A stretch of DNA of 64,000 bases from Caulobacter rhizosphaerae (GCF_010977555.1 NZ_CP048815.1:3960501-4024500); one strand, 5' to 3'; counted from the first letter of the stretch, positions 51,282 through 61,129 are shown. The notes: a model not told the origin generated them from the letters alone. Numbers and translations: made by a program.

Positions 51282-51908
51282 ATGATCCGCCGCCTCGCCT
51301 GCTCCCTGCTCGCCGCCACGCTGCTCGCGCCCGCCGCGATGGCCGCGCCGGGCGTGACCTCGACCAAGCCGGCCGATCTGCCCGCCGGCCACTATGGGGT
51401 CGATCCGACCCACACCACGATCGTCGGCAAGATCAGCCATCTGGGCTTTTCGCTCTACCAGATCCGGTTCACCAAGATCGACGCGAGCTTCGACTATGAT
51501 CCCAAGGCGCCGCAGAACGCGGCCTTGAAGGTCAGCGTCGATCCGGCCTCGATCGAGACCGCCACGGGCGGCGACGAAGCCGGCCTCAAGTTCGCCAAGG
51601 AACTGGCCGGCGAGGCCTGGTTCGACGCGGCCAAGTTCCCCACCGCGACCTTCGTCTCCACCAAGGTCGAGCCGGGCCCGGGCCAGACCGGCAAGATCAC
51701 CGGCGACCTGACCCTGCATGGCGTGACCAAGCCGGTGGTGCTGGACGTCACGTTCAACGGCGTCGGCGCGGGCTTTGGCCCCGGCGTCAAGACCGGCTTC
51801 TCGGCGACGACGACGTTCAAGCGCTCGGCCTTCGGGATCAGCAAGTACGCGCCGCTGGTCGGCGACGACGTCACGCTGAACATCGAAATCGAGTTCGACA
51901 AGAAATAG
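51282..51908 (+). CDS. YceI-family periplasmic protein
   Basis: A 208-residue protein with a Sec signal (MIRRLACSLLAATLLAPAAMAAPG) and a lipocalin-like YceI barrel: YGVDPTHTTIVGKISHLGFSLYQIRF, FPTATFVSTKVEPGPGQ, GKITGDLTLHGVTKPVVLDVTFNG and FKRSAFGISKYAPLVGDDVTLNIEIEF. YceI proteins bind polyisoprenoids such as ubiquinone in the periplasm. It is 31 bases before a gene that fuses cytochrome b561 to a second YceI domain, so the two should act together in periplasmic electron or quinone handling. Confidence 0.88.
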   Translation: MIRRLACSLLAATLLAPAAMAAPGVTSTKPADLPAGHYGVDPTHTTIVGKISHLGFSLYQIRFTKIDASFDYDPKAPQNAALKVSVDPASIETATGGDEAGLKFAKELAGEAWFDAAKFPTATFVSTKVEPGPGQTGKITGDLTLHGVTKPVVLDVTFNGVGAGFGPGVKTGFSATTTFKRSAFGISKYAPLVGDDVTLNIEIEFDKK

Positions 51909-51939
51909 GTCGGGCGCGGGAAGTCTGGGGGAGGTGTCC

Positions 51940-53253
51940 ATGGCCAAGAGCCGTACGCGCTACACGACGGTGGCGATCGTCATTCACTGGCTGATCGCCG
52001 CGGCCATCCTCTTCCAGATCATCCTGGGCTGGCGGATGGGCGACGGTCCCAAGGGCCCCGCGACCTACGCCCTGTTCCAGCTGCACAAGTCGATCGGCAT
52101 CACCATCCTGCTCCTCAGCCTGTTGCGGCTGGGCTGGCGGCTGGTCAATCCCGTCCCGCTGGCCCCGGACGACCAGCCCGGCTGGGAGCGGATCGCGGCC
52201 AAGCTGGTGCACGTCGGCTTCTATGGGATCATGATCGGCCTGCCGCTGACCGGCTGGATCATGGTCTCGGCCAGTCGGGTGCCGATCCCGACCCTGCTCT
52301 ACGGGACCATCCCCTGGCCGCACCTGCCGCTGCTGCCGCAGCTGGCCGCCGGCGCCAAGCAGACCTGGCGCGAGGCCGGCGAGGCCGGCCACCAGGCGCT
52401 GGTCTGGCTGGCCTATGTCCTGCTGGCCCTGCACCTCGCGGCGGTGGCCAAGCACCAGCTGCTCGACCGCGACGCGGTGTTCGGCCGCATGGCCCCCGGC
52501 GCCCGCCCCGGTTGGAAGGAGCCGCGCGCCTGGCTGGCCGCCGTGGCGCTCGTCGCCGTGATTGCGGCCGGCTATCTCTACAGGCCCGCCCTCAAGGCCG
52601 CCCCGCCGGCCGAGGTCGCCAGGGTCCCCCTGCCCGCCGCCGCCCCGATCGGCATCGCGGCCGCGCCGGCCGAGCCGGCCGCCCAGGCCCCCGCGCCGGT
52701 CTCCGACCTTGAGGACCCCGTCGCCTGGACCGTCCAGAAGGGCTCCAGTCTGGCCTTCACCGCCACCTGGTCGGGCAGCGCCATCGAAGGCCAGTTCAAG
52801 ACCTGGACCGCCGACATCCTGTTTTCGCCGCAGGCCCTGGACCGCTCGAAGCTGACGGTGACCGTCGACGTGGGCTCGGCCGCCACCGGCGACGACCAGC
52901 GCGACCAGAGCCTGCCCAGCGGCGACTTCTTCGATACCGCCGAGCACCCGAAGGCCATCTTCACCGCCAGCAAGTTCCGCAAGACCGGCGAAGGCAGGTT
53001 CGTCGCCGACGGGACCCTGGACCTGCGTGGCGTCAAAAAGCCGCTCAGCCTGCCGTTCTCGCTGAAGATCGACGGCGACACGGCCAGCGCCCGCGGCGCC
53101 ACCACCCTGGACCGGACCACATTCGGGGTGGGACAGGGCGAATGGGCCTCGACGGACGCCATCGCCGCCAAGGTGAAGGTCAGCTTCTCGCTGACGGCCA
53201 GGCGCGGTTCGACCGCGCCCTCCACGCCGCGGCCGGGTCGCCCCATTCCATGA
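51940..53253 (+). CDS. Cytochrome b561-YceI fusion protein
   Basis: A 437-residue protein. Residues 1-185 form a four-helix cytochrome b561 with haem-ligand His in AIVIHWLIAA, LFQLHKSIGI, KLVHVGFYGI and LLALHLAAVAKH. One more helix (AWLAAVALVAVIAAGYLYR) and a Pro/Ala linker lead to a periplasmic YceI domain from about residue 250 (AFTATWSGSAIEGQFKTW, FTASKFRKTGEGRFVADGTLDLRG, LDRTTFGVGQGEWA). It could pass electrons between quinone or superoxide and a periplasmic ligand. ATG 51940 after GGGGGAGG is preferred to GTG 51934. Confidence 0.88.
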   Translation: MAKSRTRYTTVAIVIHWLIAAAILFQIILGWRMGDGPKGPATYALFQLHKSIGITILLLSLLRLGWRLVNPVPLAPDDQPGWERIAAKLVHVGFYGIMIGLPLTGWIMVSASRVPIPTLLYGTIPWPHLPLLPQLAAGAKQTWREAGEAGHQALVWLAYVLLALHLAAVAKHQLLDRDAVFGRMAPGARPGWKEPRAWLAAVALVAVIAAGYLYRPALKAAPPAEVARVPLPAAAPIGIAAAPAEPAAQAPAPVSDLEDPVAWTVQKGSSLAFTATWSGSAIEGQFKTWTADILFSPQALDRSKLTVTVDVGSAATGDDQRDQSLPSGDFFDTAEHPKAIFTASKFRKTGEGRFVADGTLDLRGVKKPLSLPFSLKIDGDTASARGATTLDRTTFGVGQGEWASTDAIAAKVKVSFSLTARRGSTAPSTPRPGRPIP

Positions 53254-53420
53254 TCGACCCGGCGATGAGGATCATCCCGCTCCCATCGCCGAAGGCCGCG
53301 CGCGGCGGGCCGGCGCCAAGGCCGATCTCACCCCCACCGCGCGCGCCGCCGCCAAGGCCCGCGCCCCTCGGAAAGCCCCCCTGGCCTGACGGCGCGTGGC
53401 GGCCCAACTGGAGAGTCTCG

Positions 53421-55616
53421 ATGATGCCTCGTTCCTTGCGCGCCGGCCTGATGTTGGGCGCGACGCTAGCGGTGATGGCCGCGCCGGCCCTGGCCGCGTC
53501 CGACCAGCCCTGGCGCGACAAGCGCCTGCCGGCCGATCAGCGGGCGGCCTTGCTGGTCAAGGCGATGACCCGCGAGGAGAAGCTGCGGATCGTGCACGGC
53601 GTCTTCCCGATGATCATGAAAGATCGACCGCCGGGCGTTCAGAAGTCGGCGGGCCTGGTGCCCGGGATCGCGCGCCTGGGCCTGCCCGATCTGCTGGAAA
53701 GCGACGCCAGTCTTGGCGTGGCCGCCGCCCAGCGCGACGATGACGAGGCCACGCCCCTGCCCTCGGGCCTGTCGCTGGCGGCGACCTGGAATCCGCAACT
53801 GGCCTATGACGGCGGACGGATGATCGGCAAGCAGACGCGGCAAAAGGGCTTCAACGTACTGTTGGCCGGCGGGGTGAACCTGGTGCGCGACCCGCGCAAC
53901 GGCCGCAATTTCGAATATCTGGGCGAGGACGTGCTGCTCAGCAGCCAGATCGCCGCCGCCTCGATCCGCGGTATCCAGAGCAACAAGATCGTCTCGACCA
54001 CCAAGCATTTCGCGCTCAACGCCCAGGAAACCGGTCGCCACGTGCTCAATGCGGTGATCGACCCTGGGGCGCTGCGCGAGTCCGACCTGCTGGCCTTCCA
54101 GTTCGTCATCGAGCAGAGCCAGCCGGGCTCGGTGATGTGCGCCTATAACCGCGTCAACGGGCCCTATGCCTGCGAGAACCCGGAGATCTTCAACGCCCTC
54201 AAGGGCGACTGGGGTTGGAAGGGCTGGGTGATGTCCGACTGGGGCGCGGTCCATTCGACCAAGGCCGCGGTGATGGCCGGCCTGGACCAGCAGTCGGGTG
54301 AGGAACTCGACGAAAAACCCTATTTCGGCGCCCCGCTGAAGGCCGCCATCGAGTCGGGCGAGATCCCTGAGGCGCGGCTGACGGACATGGCCCAGCGCAT
54401 CGCCTGGGGGGTGTTCTCCAGCGGCCTCTACGACAATCCGGTCAAGGCCGGCGGCCTGGACATCGCCGCCGACGCGCCGGTGGCCGAACAGGCGGCCGAA
54501 CAGGGCGTCGTCCTGCTGAAGAACGACGGCGCCCTGCCCTTGGCGGCCGGCGCCAGGCGCATCGCCGTGATCGGCGGCCATGCCGACGTCGGCGTGCTGT
54601 CGGGCGGCGGCTCCTCGCAGGTCATTCCCAAGGACGCGATCCGCATGGCCCCGCCCAAGGGCGCGCCGGCCTGGGGCGCGGGCGTGGTCTATCACGCCTC
54701 CTCGCCGCTGGACGCCATCCGGCGACAGGCGCCTGGCGCGGCGGTGACCTTCGATGCGGGGACCAACGCCGCCCAGGCGGCCCAGGCCGCCAAGGACGCC
54801 GACGTCGCCATCGTCTTCGTCACCCAATGGACCACCGAGGCGCTCGATGCGCCCTTGGCCCTGGCCGACGGCCAGGACGCCCTGGTCGAGGCCGTGGCGG
54901 CGGCCAATCCGCGCACGATCGTGGTCATGGAGACCGGCGGGCCGGTGTTCACCCCTTGGGTCGACAAGGTCGCGGGCCTGATGGAGGCCTGGTATCCCGG
55001 CGCGCGCGGCGGCGAAGCCATCGCCAAGGTGCTGTTTGGCAAGGTTGACGCCTCGGGTCGCCTGCCGGTCACCTTCCCCCGCACCGAGGCCGAACTGCCG
55101 CGGCCGAAAATCCCCGGCGCGGACGTCGCGCGGCGCGAGGAGGTCGTGGTCACCGACAAGCCGCCGCCGTTCGACGCGCCCTATCCGGAAGGCGCCGACG
55201 TCGGCTACCGGTGGTATGAGCGAACCCAGGCCGCGCCGCGTTTCCCGTTCGGCTATGGCCTGTCCTATGGCCATTACCGCTACGCCAACCTCAAGGTCTC
55301 GGGCGGCCAGACCCTGACGGTCAGCTTCGACGTGACCAATGTCGGCCAGCGCGCCGGCCTGGAAACCCCGCAGGTCTACGCCGCCGGCCAGGGGCTGACG
55401 CATCGGCTGATCGGCTTCAAGAAACTGGCCCTCAAGCCGGGCCAGACCCAGCGCGTCACGCTCGCCGCCGACCGACGCCTGCTGTCGCGTTTCGACACGG
55501 CCAAGCCCGGTTGGACCCTGGCGGCCGGTCCCTGGAGCGTTAAGGTCGGCCGTTTCGCCGGCGACGCGCAACTGACCGGTTCGGCCCAGCTCTCGCCCGG
55601 CCGGATCAGGCCCTGA
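53421..55616 (+). CDS. GH3-family beta-glycosidase
   Basis: A 731-residue secreted glycosidase with signal MMPRSLRAGLMLGATLAVMAAPALAA. It shows the GH3 barrel (GLPDLLESDASLGVA, KHFALNAQETGRH, CAYNRVNGPYACENP), the nucleophile Asp in GWVMSDWGAVHS near residue 273, the alpha/beta sandwich (VVLLKNDGALPLAAG, VIGGHADVGVLSGGGSSQV) and the FnIII-like end (ETPQVYAAG, GFKKLALKPGQTQRV). It removes terminal beta-linked glucose or xylose from oligosaccharides or plant glycosides. It probably forms a unit with the DUF1593 gene 97 bases downstream. Confidence 0.9.
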   Translation: MMPRSLRAGLMLGATLAVMAAPALAASDQPWRDKRLPADQRAALLVKAMTREEKLRIVHGVFPMIMKDRPPGVQKSAGLVPGIARLGLPDLLESDASLGVAAAQRDDDEATPLPSGLSLAATWNPQLAYDGGRMIGKQTRQKGFNVLLAGGVNLVRDPRNGRNFEYLGEDVLLSSQIAAASIRGIQSNKIVSTTKHFALNAQETGRHVLNAVIDPGALRESDLLAFQFVIEQSQPGSVMCAYNRVNGPYACENPEIFNALKGDWGWKGWVMSDWGAVHSTKAAVMAGLDQQSGEELDEKPYFGAPLKAAIESGEIPEARLTDMAQRIAWGVFSSGLYDNPVKAGGLDIAADAPVAEQAAEQGVVLLKNDGALPLAAGARRIAVIGGHADVGVLSGGGSSQVIPKDAIRMAPPKGAPAWGAGVVYHASSPLDAIRRQAPGAAVTFDAGTNAAQAAQAAKDADVAIVFVTQWTTEALDAPLALADGQDALVEAVAAANPRTIVVMETGGPVFTPWVDKVAGLMEAWYPGARGGEAIAKVLFGKVDASGRLPVTFPRTEAELPRPKIPGADVARREEVVVTDKPPPFDAPYPEGADVGYRWYERTQAAPRFPFGYGLSYGHYRYANLKVSGGQTLTVSFDVTNVGQRAGLETPQVYAAGQGLTHRLIGFKKLALKPGQTQRVTLAADRRLLSRFDTAKPGWTLAAGPWSVKVGRFAGDAQLTGSAQLSPGRIRP

Positions 55617-55713
55617 TCGTCGCGGCGTGAACGCCATTGGACGCTGGCGCATGGCGCCGGCGTCCAAACCGGTAGGCCGATCTGGGCCAGACCAGACAAG
55701 GCGGATGGAAACG

Positions 55714-57267
55714 ATGATGCGGCGGTTCAGGCTCGGTCTTCTGACAGTCGCGACCTTGGTCGCGCCCTGCGGCGCGATGGCGGCCCAGCCGGACACGGCG
55801 GCGAAGGTTCCAGACCGGCCGGTGACCGGCCCGCCCCCGCCGCCGGCGGCCGACATGATGGCCGGCAAGCCACGCCTCTTTGTCCTGACCGACATCGGCA
55901 ATGAGCCTGACGACCAGATGTCGATGGTGCGGTTGATGGTCTACGCCAATGAGATCGACATCGAGGGCCTGGTCGCGGGGACGTCGGTCTGGCAGCGGTC
56001 GGTGACCCATCCAGAGACCCTGCGGGCCATCGTCACCGACTATGGCGCCGTCAGACCCAACCTGCTCAAGCATGCGGCTGGCTGGCCGAGCGCAGAACAG
56101 CTCCTGGCGACGATCTCGGCCGGACAGCCCGGCTACGGGATGGCCGCGGTCGGCCGGGGCAAGAGCACGCCCGGCTCGAGAGCCTTGATCCAGGCCGCGG
56201 ACCGCAAGGACGACCGTCCCCTTTGGGTCAATCTCTGGGGCGGGGCCAATACCCTGGCCCAGGCCTTGTTCGACGTGCGGGCCGCGCGTCCGCCAGGCGA
56301 ACTGGCGGCCTTCGTCGCCAAGCTGCGCGTCTATTCGATATCGGACCAGGATGACGCCGGTCCCTGGATCCGTCGCACGTTTCCAGGCCTCTCCTATATC
56401 GTCCAACCCTCCTCCCAGAACGGCGACGACTACGCCGCCGCGACTTGGACCGGCATCAGCGGCGATGCGTATTACCGCAATGGCGACGGCGCGGACGCCA
56501 GCCTGGTCAGCAACGAATGGCTGCAATCGCATGTTCGATCGAAGGGACCGTTGGGGCGCCACTATCTGAACTTCGCCTTCATCATGGAAGGCGACACGCC
56601 GGCGTTTCTGAACCTGATCGGCAATGGGCTGGAGGGCCATCGCAGCCCCAGCTGGGGCGGCTGGGGCGGACGATATGTCTACCGCGCGCCGGCGGGCGAA
56701 GCCCATTCGATCTGGACGCAGGGCGGCGATGCGTTCGCGCGAACGGACTCGCGCGACATGGTGCTCGGCGTCGATGGCCGGACCCACGTCAGCGATCAGG
56801 CGACGATCTGGCGCTGGCGATCAGCCTATCAGAACGACTTCTCCGCTCGCATGGACTGGACGATCAAGCCCTTCGGCCAGGCCAACCACAGGCCCGCGGT
56901 CGTGGTCGGGGGCCGGGCCGGCTGGGCCCCGATCTTCGTCGACGCCAAGGTGGGCGAGCCCATCCTGCTCGACGCCTCGGCCAGCACCGATCCCGACCAT
57001 CAAGACCTGAGGTTCAGCTGGTTTACCTATTCCGAAGCCGGTTACTCACCGGGCGTCGGCATGGGGGATCTCAAGATCGAGGGCGAGCGCACGGCCAGGG
57101 CCGTCCTTACGCCGACAACCGCCTGCCGGCCTCGGTGGCTTCCCAGCCAACAGCCCTGCGCGTCCGGCGTGGTCCATGTCATCCTGGCGGTCACCGACAC
57201 CGGCGCGCCGGCGCTGACGAGCTACCGCAGGATCATCGTCAAGATTACAGACCCGCGGCCAAACTGA
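55714..57267 (+). CDS. DUF1593/nucleoside-hydrolase-like secreted protein
   Basis: A 517-residue protein with signal MMRRFRLGLLTVATLVAPCGAMA; ATG 55714 or 55717 is favoured over 55705 because of AAGGCGGA spacing. The catalytic-type Asp cluster is in RLFVLTDIGNEPDDQMSMVRLMVYA, as in inosine-uridine nucleoside hydrolases, followed by PLWVNLWGGANTLAQAL and EGDTPAFLNLIGNGL. A C-terminal Ig-like domain (GEPILLDASASTDPDHQDL) follows. It is annotated elsewhere as a cellulose- or sugar-binding protein; hydrolysis of an N- or O-glycoside is plausible. Confidence 0.8.
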   Translation: MMRRFRLGLLTVATLVAPCGAMAAQPDTAAKVPDRPVTGPPPPPAADMMAGKPRLFVLTDIGNEPDDQMSMVRLMVYANEIDIEGLVAGTSVWQRSVTHPETLRAIVTDYGAVRPNLLKHAAGWPSAEQLLATISAGQPGYGMAAVGRGKSTPGSRALIQAADRKDDRPLWVNLWGGANTLAQALFDVRAARPPGELAAFVAKLRVYSISDQDDAGPWIRRTFPGLSYIVQPSSQNGDDYAAATWTGISGDAYYRNGDGADASLVSNEWLQSHVRSKGPLGRHYLNFAFIMEGDTPAFLNLIGNGLEGHRSPSWGGWGGRYVYRAPAGEAHSIWTQGGDAFARTDSRDMVLGVDGRTHVSDQATIWRWRSAYQNDFSARMDWTIKPFGQANHRPAVVVGGRAGWAPIFVDAKVGEPILLDASASTDPDHQDLRFSWFTYSEAGYSPGVGMGDLKIEGERTARAVLTPTTACRPRWLPSQQPCASGVVHVILAVTDTGAPALTSYRRIIVKITDPRPN

Positions 57268-57407
57268 GGGAGAGGGTTCGAGACGGCGGCGCGCCGATCG
57301 CCACCCCGCTTGGGGCGCGACAAGCGCCTCGCCGGCGGCCTACCGCCAAGACGCTCGTCATGCTTTTCCCGACGGACTCCGCCGGGCTTCAAGAGCAGGG
57401 CCCCGGA

Positions 57408-58301
57408 TCAACCGCGGGCGAAATCCGTCAGGGCCTTGAGGAAGGCCTGCGGTCGCTCGACGGACGGGATGTGGCCGCTGCCCGCGATCAGGCTGAAGCG
57501 GGCGCCCGGGATCACCTGGGCATAGGCGCGCCCGCGCTCGGCGGGGAACAGCTCGTCGGCGTCGCCCCAGATCACCAGGGTGGGGGTTTTGATCTGGGCC
57601 AGGCGCGCATCGTCCAGCGACTGGCGAATGATCGAGCCGCCGACCACGCGCGAGGTCACCAGGCTGTTGTCGGGGCGCGGGCGTCCTTCGAACACCGCGC
57701 CCGCCTGGGCGCCGATCGCCGGGTCGTTGATGCTGCGCGGCGGGTTGGGGCCGGCGGGGGGCGGCCCCTTGATCTGCAGGGCGCCGTCGACGATCACCAG
57801 CTTCGAAATCGCCGGCACAGTCCCGCCCAGACGCGAAGGCCCGCCTTGGGCCAGCGCATAGTGGCCCACCACCCAACCGCCGAAGGATTCTCCGACCATG
57901 ACCGGACGGTCCAGGCCGAGCGAGGTGATCAGGCCGCCAAGATAGCTGACGAAGGTTTCGGCGTCGTAGGGCAGATCGGGCTGCGACGAAGGGCCAAAGC
58001 CGATCTGGAACGGGGCGACGACGCGGAAGTCGCGCGACAGAGGACCGATCACCCGCCCCCATTCCAGGCTCGCCGACCCGCTCATGCCGTGCACCAGAAC
58101 GATGGCCGGGCCCGAGCCCTGATCGTAGTAGGCGATCGATTGGCCGCCGATCTGAAGGGTCTTCATCTCGGGCAGGCGCCAAGGCAGCGCATCGGCCTGG
58201 GCGCAGCCGAGGCTCGGCGCCAAGGCCGTGGCCGCCCCGGCGACGATCAGTCCGCGGCGCGACAACGAATGGCGTCCGGCGGCGTGGCTGATGGTCTTCA
58301 T
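57408..58301 (-). CDS. Exported alpha/beta hydrolase
   Basis: A 297-residue hydrolase with a twin-Arg-like start (SRRGLIVAGAATALAPSLGCAQ), so it is Tat-exported and maybe lipid-anchored at Cys. Core motifs: VLVHGMSGSASLEWG, nucleophile MVGESFGGWVVGHYA, acid in LVIWGDADELFPAE and His in IAGSGHIPSVERP. It resembles carboxylesterase/meta-cleavage-product hydrolases. It is convergent with the DUF1593 gene and divergent from the GH78-like gene. A role in cleaving an ester from a plant glycoside is an inference from position. Confidence 0.83.
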   Translation of the reverse strand: MKTISHAAGRHSLSRRGLIVAGAATALAPSLGCAQADALPWRLPEMKTLQIGGQSIAYYDQGSGPAIVLVHGMSGSASLEWGRVIGPLSRDFRVVAPFQIGFGPSSQPDLPYDAETFVSYLGGLITSLGLDRPVMVGESFGGWVVGHYALAQGGPSRLGGTVPAISKLVIVDGALQIKGPPPAGPNPPRSINDPAIGAQAGAVFEGRPRPDNSLVTSRVVGGSIIRQSLDDARLAQIKTPTLVIWGDADELFPAERGRAYAQVIPGARFSLIAGSGHIPSVERPQAFLKALTDFARG

Positions 58302-58681
58302 GGATCCTCCTCCAAAAACGGGCGAAGCGCGAGCATCGACGCCATGCCGCGCCCGTCTCGGTTCGTCTCTTGGTCAAGGCGTGCCTTGGGCCATCCCCCG
58401 AGTCAATCATTTTGCTTCATATTAGCGCAAACAATGATCGATCCTGCGCGCCGAACCCGAGGCGCGCCGCCGTCAAACTTCTCGGGCCAGACTACCTTCC
58501 GTCGCCGAAATCGCATCCGCGCGGCGGATAACCCAAGCATTTCCGGCATATTGTCGTTTCCCCCCGCCCGTTTGACCGTTCAAACGAACGGTTGCTAATT
58601 TATCATTTTCGAGCAAATTTGATCGCAACAACATCGGCTGATCGACCGGATCCAGCCGGGGACTTTCTTCCGGGAGGACAG
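58302..58681. promoter_or_regulatory. AT-rich divergent promoter region, hydrolase and GH78-like gene
   Basis: 380 bases with no gene. Composition is clearly AT-richer than the coding DNA around it from 58400 to 58630 (CATTTTGCTTCATATTAGCG, CTAATTTATCATTTTCG). It includes the overlapping dyads at 58569-58592. Confidence 0.55.
58569..58592. promoter_or_regulatory. Overlapping dyads, candidate operator for the GH78-like gene
   Basis: CGTTTGA-CCGT-TCAAACG (58569-58586) has perfect 7-bp arms; overlapping it, ACCGTT-CAAACG-AACGGT (58575-58592) has perfect 6-bp arms. The site lies 90 bases before the GH78-like start. The size suits a LacI-type or GntR-type repressor; no LacI gene is in the window. 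Confidence 0.55.
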
Positions 58682-61129
58682 ATGCACGACCCGTCGTCGA
58701 CACCCCAGGCCGCCGACCGCCCCAAGGCGGTTCATGCGTCTGCGGCGCGCCCGAAGTCCCTCCTGGCCGTTGCGGTCCTGCTGGTGCTGGGCGTGTCCGC
58801 GCCCCTAGTCGCTCGGGCGGAGAGTCCGTGGATCACCCACCCTGCCGCGCCGAAGGCCGACGCGGAAGCCGCGCCGATAGCCCTGCAATTTCGCCGCGAG
58901 GTGACCCTGAAGGCGGCGCCCAAGACGGCGCTGGTGCGGGTCAGCGCCGACAATCGCTTCGTGCTGTTCGTCAACGGCCGTCGCGTCGGCGCCGGCCCGG
59001 CCCGGGGCGACCTCAAGCATTGGCGCTACGAGCGGTTCGACCTGGCCCCCTATCTCAAGCCGGGCCTCAACGTCCTGGCCGCGCGCGTTTGGAACGACGC
59101 CTCGATGGCGCCGCTGGCCCAGGTGAGCGCCCGAACCGGCTTTTCGATGACGCCGGAGACCTCGACCCTGACCTGGGCGTCGACGGGACCCGCCTGGCGG
59201 GTGCGGCGCGACGAGAGCCGAACGGTGGCGCCGGGCATGGTGCAGGTCCAGGCCGCGGTGGGCCGCACCTTCTACGCCGCCGGACCGCCCGAGACCCTGG
59301 ACGGGGCCAAGGCCGACTGGAGCTGGACCGCGACGCGGAGCACGGCGACGGACTGGGTCGCCGCCAGCCCCGCGCTCGCGCCCGGCGAGGCCTCGCCCTG
59401 GACGCTGGTCTCCGACGCCCTGCCCCACATGGCCTACACGCCCGCTCCGATCGGACGCCTGGCGCGCGCCGAGGGCGCGGGCCAGACCACTTTCCCCAAC
59501 GCGCCGTTGACCGTGCCGGCCAACAGCGAGGCGGTCCTGCTGCTGGACGCGGGCAAGGTGGAAGCCGCCTACCCGGCGCTGACCGTCACCGGCGGCCAGG
59601 GCGCGCGGATCACCCTCACCTATGCCGAAGCGCTCTACGCCGCCGACAAGACGCGACTGAGCGACCGGGCCCAGGTCGAGGGCGGCCAGGCCCTGGGCCT
59701 GTCGGACACCATCTTGCCCGATGGCGGCGCCCAGCGCCTCTATCAGCCCTACTGGTGGCGCGTCTGGCGCTTTCTGGAAGTGCGGGTGAAGACCGGCGCG
59801 CAGCCCCTGACGCTGAACAAGGCCGAGCGCTTCAGGACCGGCTATCCGTTCCAGGCCAAGGCCCGCTTCGCCAGCAGCGACCCGGCGCTGGATCAGATCT
59901 GGCGCATTGGCTGGGACACCGCGCGGGTCGATGCGCACGAGACCTATCAGGACTCCTCCTACTGGGAGCAACTTCAGTACATCGGCGACACCCGCCTGCA
60001 GGCCCTGATCACCTATGCGGTGACCGGCGACACGCGCCTGCCCGTGCAGGCGATCGACGCGATCGAGCACTCGACCCTGAACGGCCTGCCCCGTTCGGCC
60101 TATCCCTCGCGCAGCGACCAGTCGATCCCGCCCTTCACCCTGCTGTGGATCGGCATGCTGCATGACTACTGGATGCACGCGCCCGACACCGCGCCGCTGA
60201 AGCGCAATCTGGCCGGCATGCGCGGGGTGCTGGACTGGTATGGCGGCTATGTCGGCGCCTCGGGCCTGATCAAGCACACGCCCGGCTGGCAGTTTGTCGA
60301 CTGGCGTCCAGGCCTGAGCGAAATGCCGCAGGCCGGCGAACCGCCGCGTCCGGACTCCTGCGTGATCAGCCTGTCCTATGTCGGCGCCCTCAAGCAGGCG
60401 GCGCAGTTGGAGACGGCGCTGGGCGACCCGGCCAGGGCCAGCGCCGACCTGGCCAAGGCCAAGGCCGCCGCGGCCGCTGTTCGCGCCCAATGCTGGGATG
60501 CGGGACGGGGATTGTTCGCCAATACGCCCGAGAAGAAGGCCTTCAGCCAGCACGCCAACGCCCTGGCGGTGCTCTACGACGTCGCCGACGCCACCCAACA
60601 GGCGGCGATCCTCGAGCGCGTCACGGTCCGCGGAAAAGGGCTGGAGCCGCCGCACGGGATCACCGGCGTCTCCTACTACTTCGCCTTCTACCTGGCCCGC
60701 GCGTTCGAGCACGCCGGTCTGGGCGATCGCTATCTGGAGCTCCTCGACACCTGGCGCGGGATGTTGGGCAAGAACTTCACCACCTGGCCCGAGAGCGACG
60801 ATCCCTCGCGTTCGGACACCCATGCCTGGAGCGCGCATCCGACGGCCGACCTCCTCACCCTGGTCGCCGGCGTCCAGCCCGCCGCCCCAGGCTTCGCCAG
60901 TGTCCGCGTGACGCCGCATCTGGGCGCCTTGACCAAGCTGGACGCGGCGATCGCCCATCCCCGCGGCCTGATCGAAACGCGTTACGTCCGCGACGGCGAT
61001 CACCTGACCGCGATCGTGACCCTGCCGGCCGGGGTCGAGGGCGTGTTCGAGTGGAGGGGTCGCCGCATGGCCCTCAAACCCGGCGCCAATCGCCTTGACC
61101 TGACGCAGGCGATCGCGCCGGCCCCATAG
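58682..61129 (+). CDS. GH78-like alpha-L-rhamnosidase/six-hairpin glycosidase
   Basis: An 815-residue exported enzyme; ATG 58682 follows CGGGAGG. The signal anchor is SLLAVAVLLVLGVSAPLVARA. N-terminal beta-sandwich domains carry the sugar-binding phrases RVSADNRFVLFVNGRRVGAGP and YLKPGLNVLAARVWN, and the (alpha/alpha)6 catalytic domain shows ETYQDSSYWEQLQYIGDTRL, SRSDQSIPPFTLLWIGMLHDY, WQFVDWRPG and the final HAWSAHPTADLLTLVAG. This is the GH78 plan, so release of rhamnose from plant glycosides or pectin is likely. Downstream lies the second GntR-type regulator, 106 bases away. Confidence 0.85.
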   Translation: MHDPSSTPQAADRPKAVHASAARPKSLLAVAVLLVLGVSAPLVARAESPWITHPAAPKADAEAAPIALQFRREVTLKAAPKTALVRVSADNRFVLFVNGRRVGAGPARGDLKHWRYERFDLAPYLKPGLNVLAARVWNDASMAPLAQVSARTGFSMTPETSTLTWASTGPAWRVRRDESRTVAPGMVQVQAAVGRTFYAAGPPETLDGAKADWSWTATRSTATDWVAASPALAPGEASPWTLVSDALPHMAYTPAPIGRLARAEGAGQTTFPNAPLTVPANSEAVLLLDAGKVEAAYPALTVTGGQGARITLTYAEALYAADKTRLSDRAQVEGGQALGLSDTILPDGGAQRLYQPYWWRVWRFLEVRVKTGAQPLTLNKAERFRTGYPFQAKARFASSDPALDQIWRIGWDTARVDAHETYQDSSYWEQLQYIGDTRLQALITYAVTGDTRLPVQAIDAIEHSTLNGLPRSAYPSRSDQSIPPFTLLWIGMLHDYWMHAPDTAPLKRNLAGMRGVLDWYGGYVGASGLIKHTPGWQFVDWRPGLSEMPQAGEPPRPDSCVISLSYVGALKQAAQLETALGDPARASADLAKAKAAAAAVRAQCWDAGRGLFANTPEKKAFSQHANALAVLYDVADATQQAAILERVTVRGKGLEPPHGITGVSYYFAFYLARAFEHAGLGDRYLELLDTWRGMLGKNFTTWPESDDPSRSDTHAWSAHPTADLLTLVAGVQPAAPGFASVRVTPHLGALTKLDAAIAHPRGLIETRYVRDGDHLTAIVTLPAGVEGVFEWRGRRMALKPGANRLDLTQAIAPAP

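Noticed and set aside
53466..55901. An 811-codon minus-strand frame opposite GH3
   Set aside because: Antisense shadow with no domain; the GH3 frame is complete.
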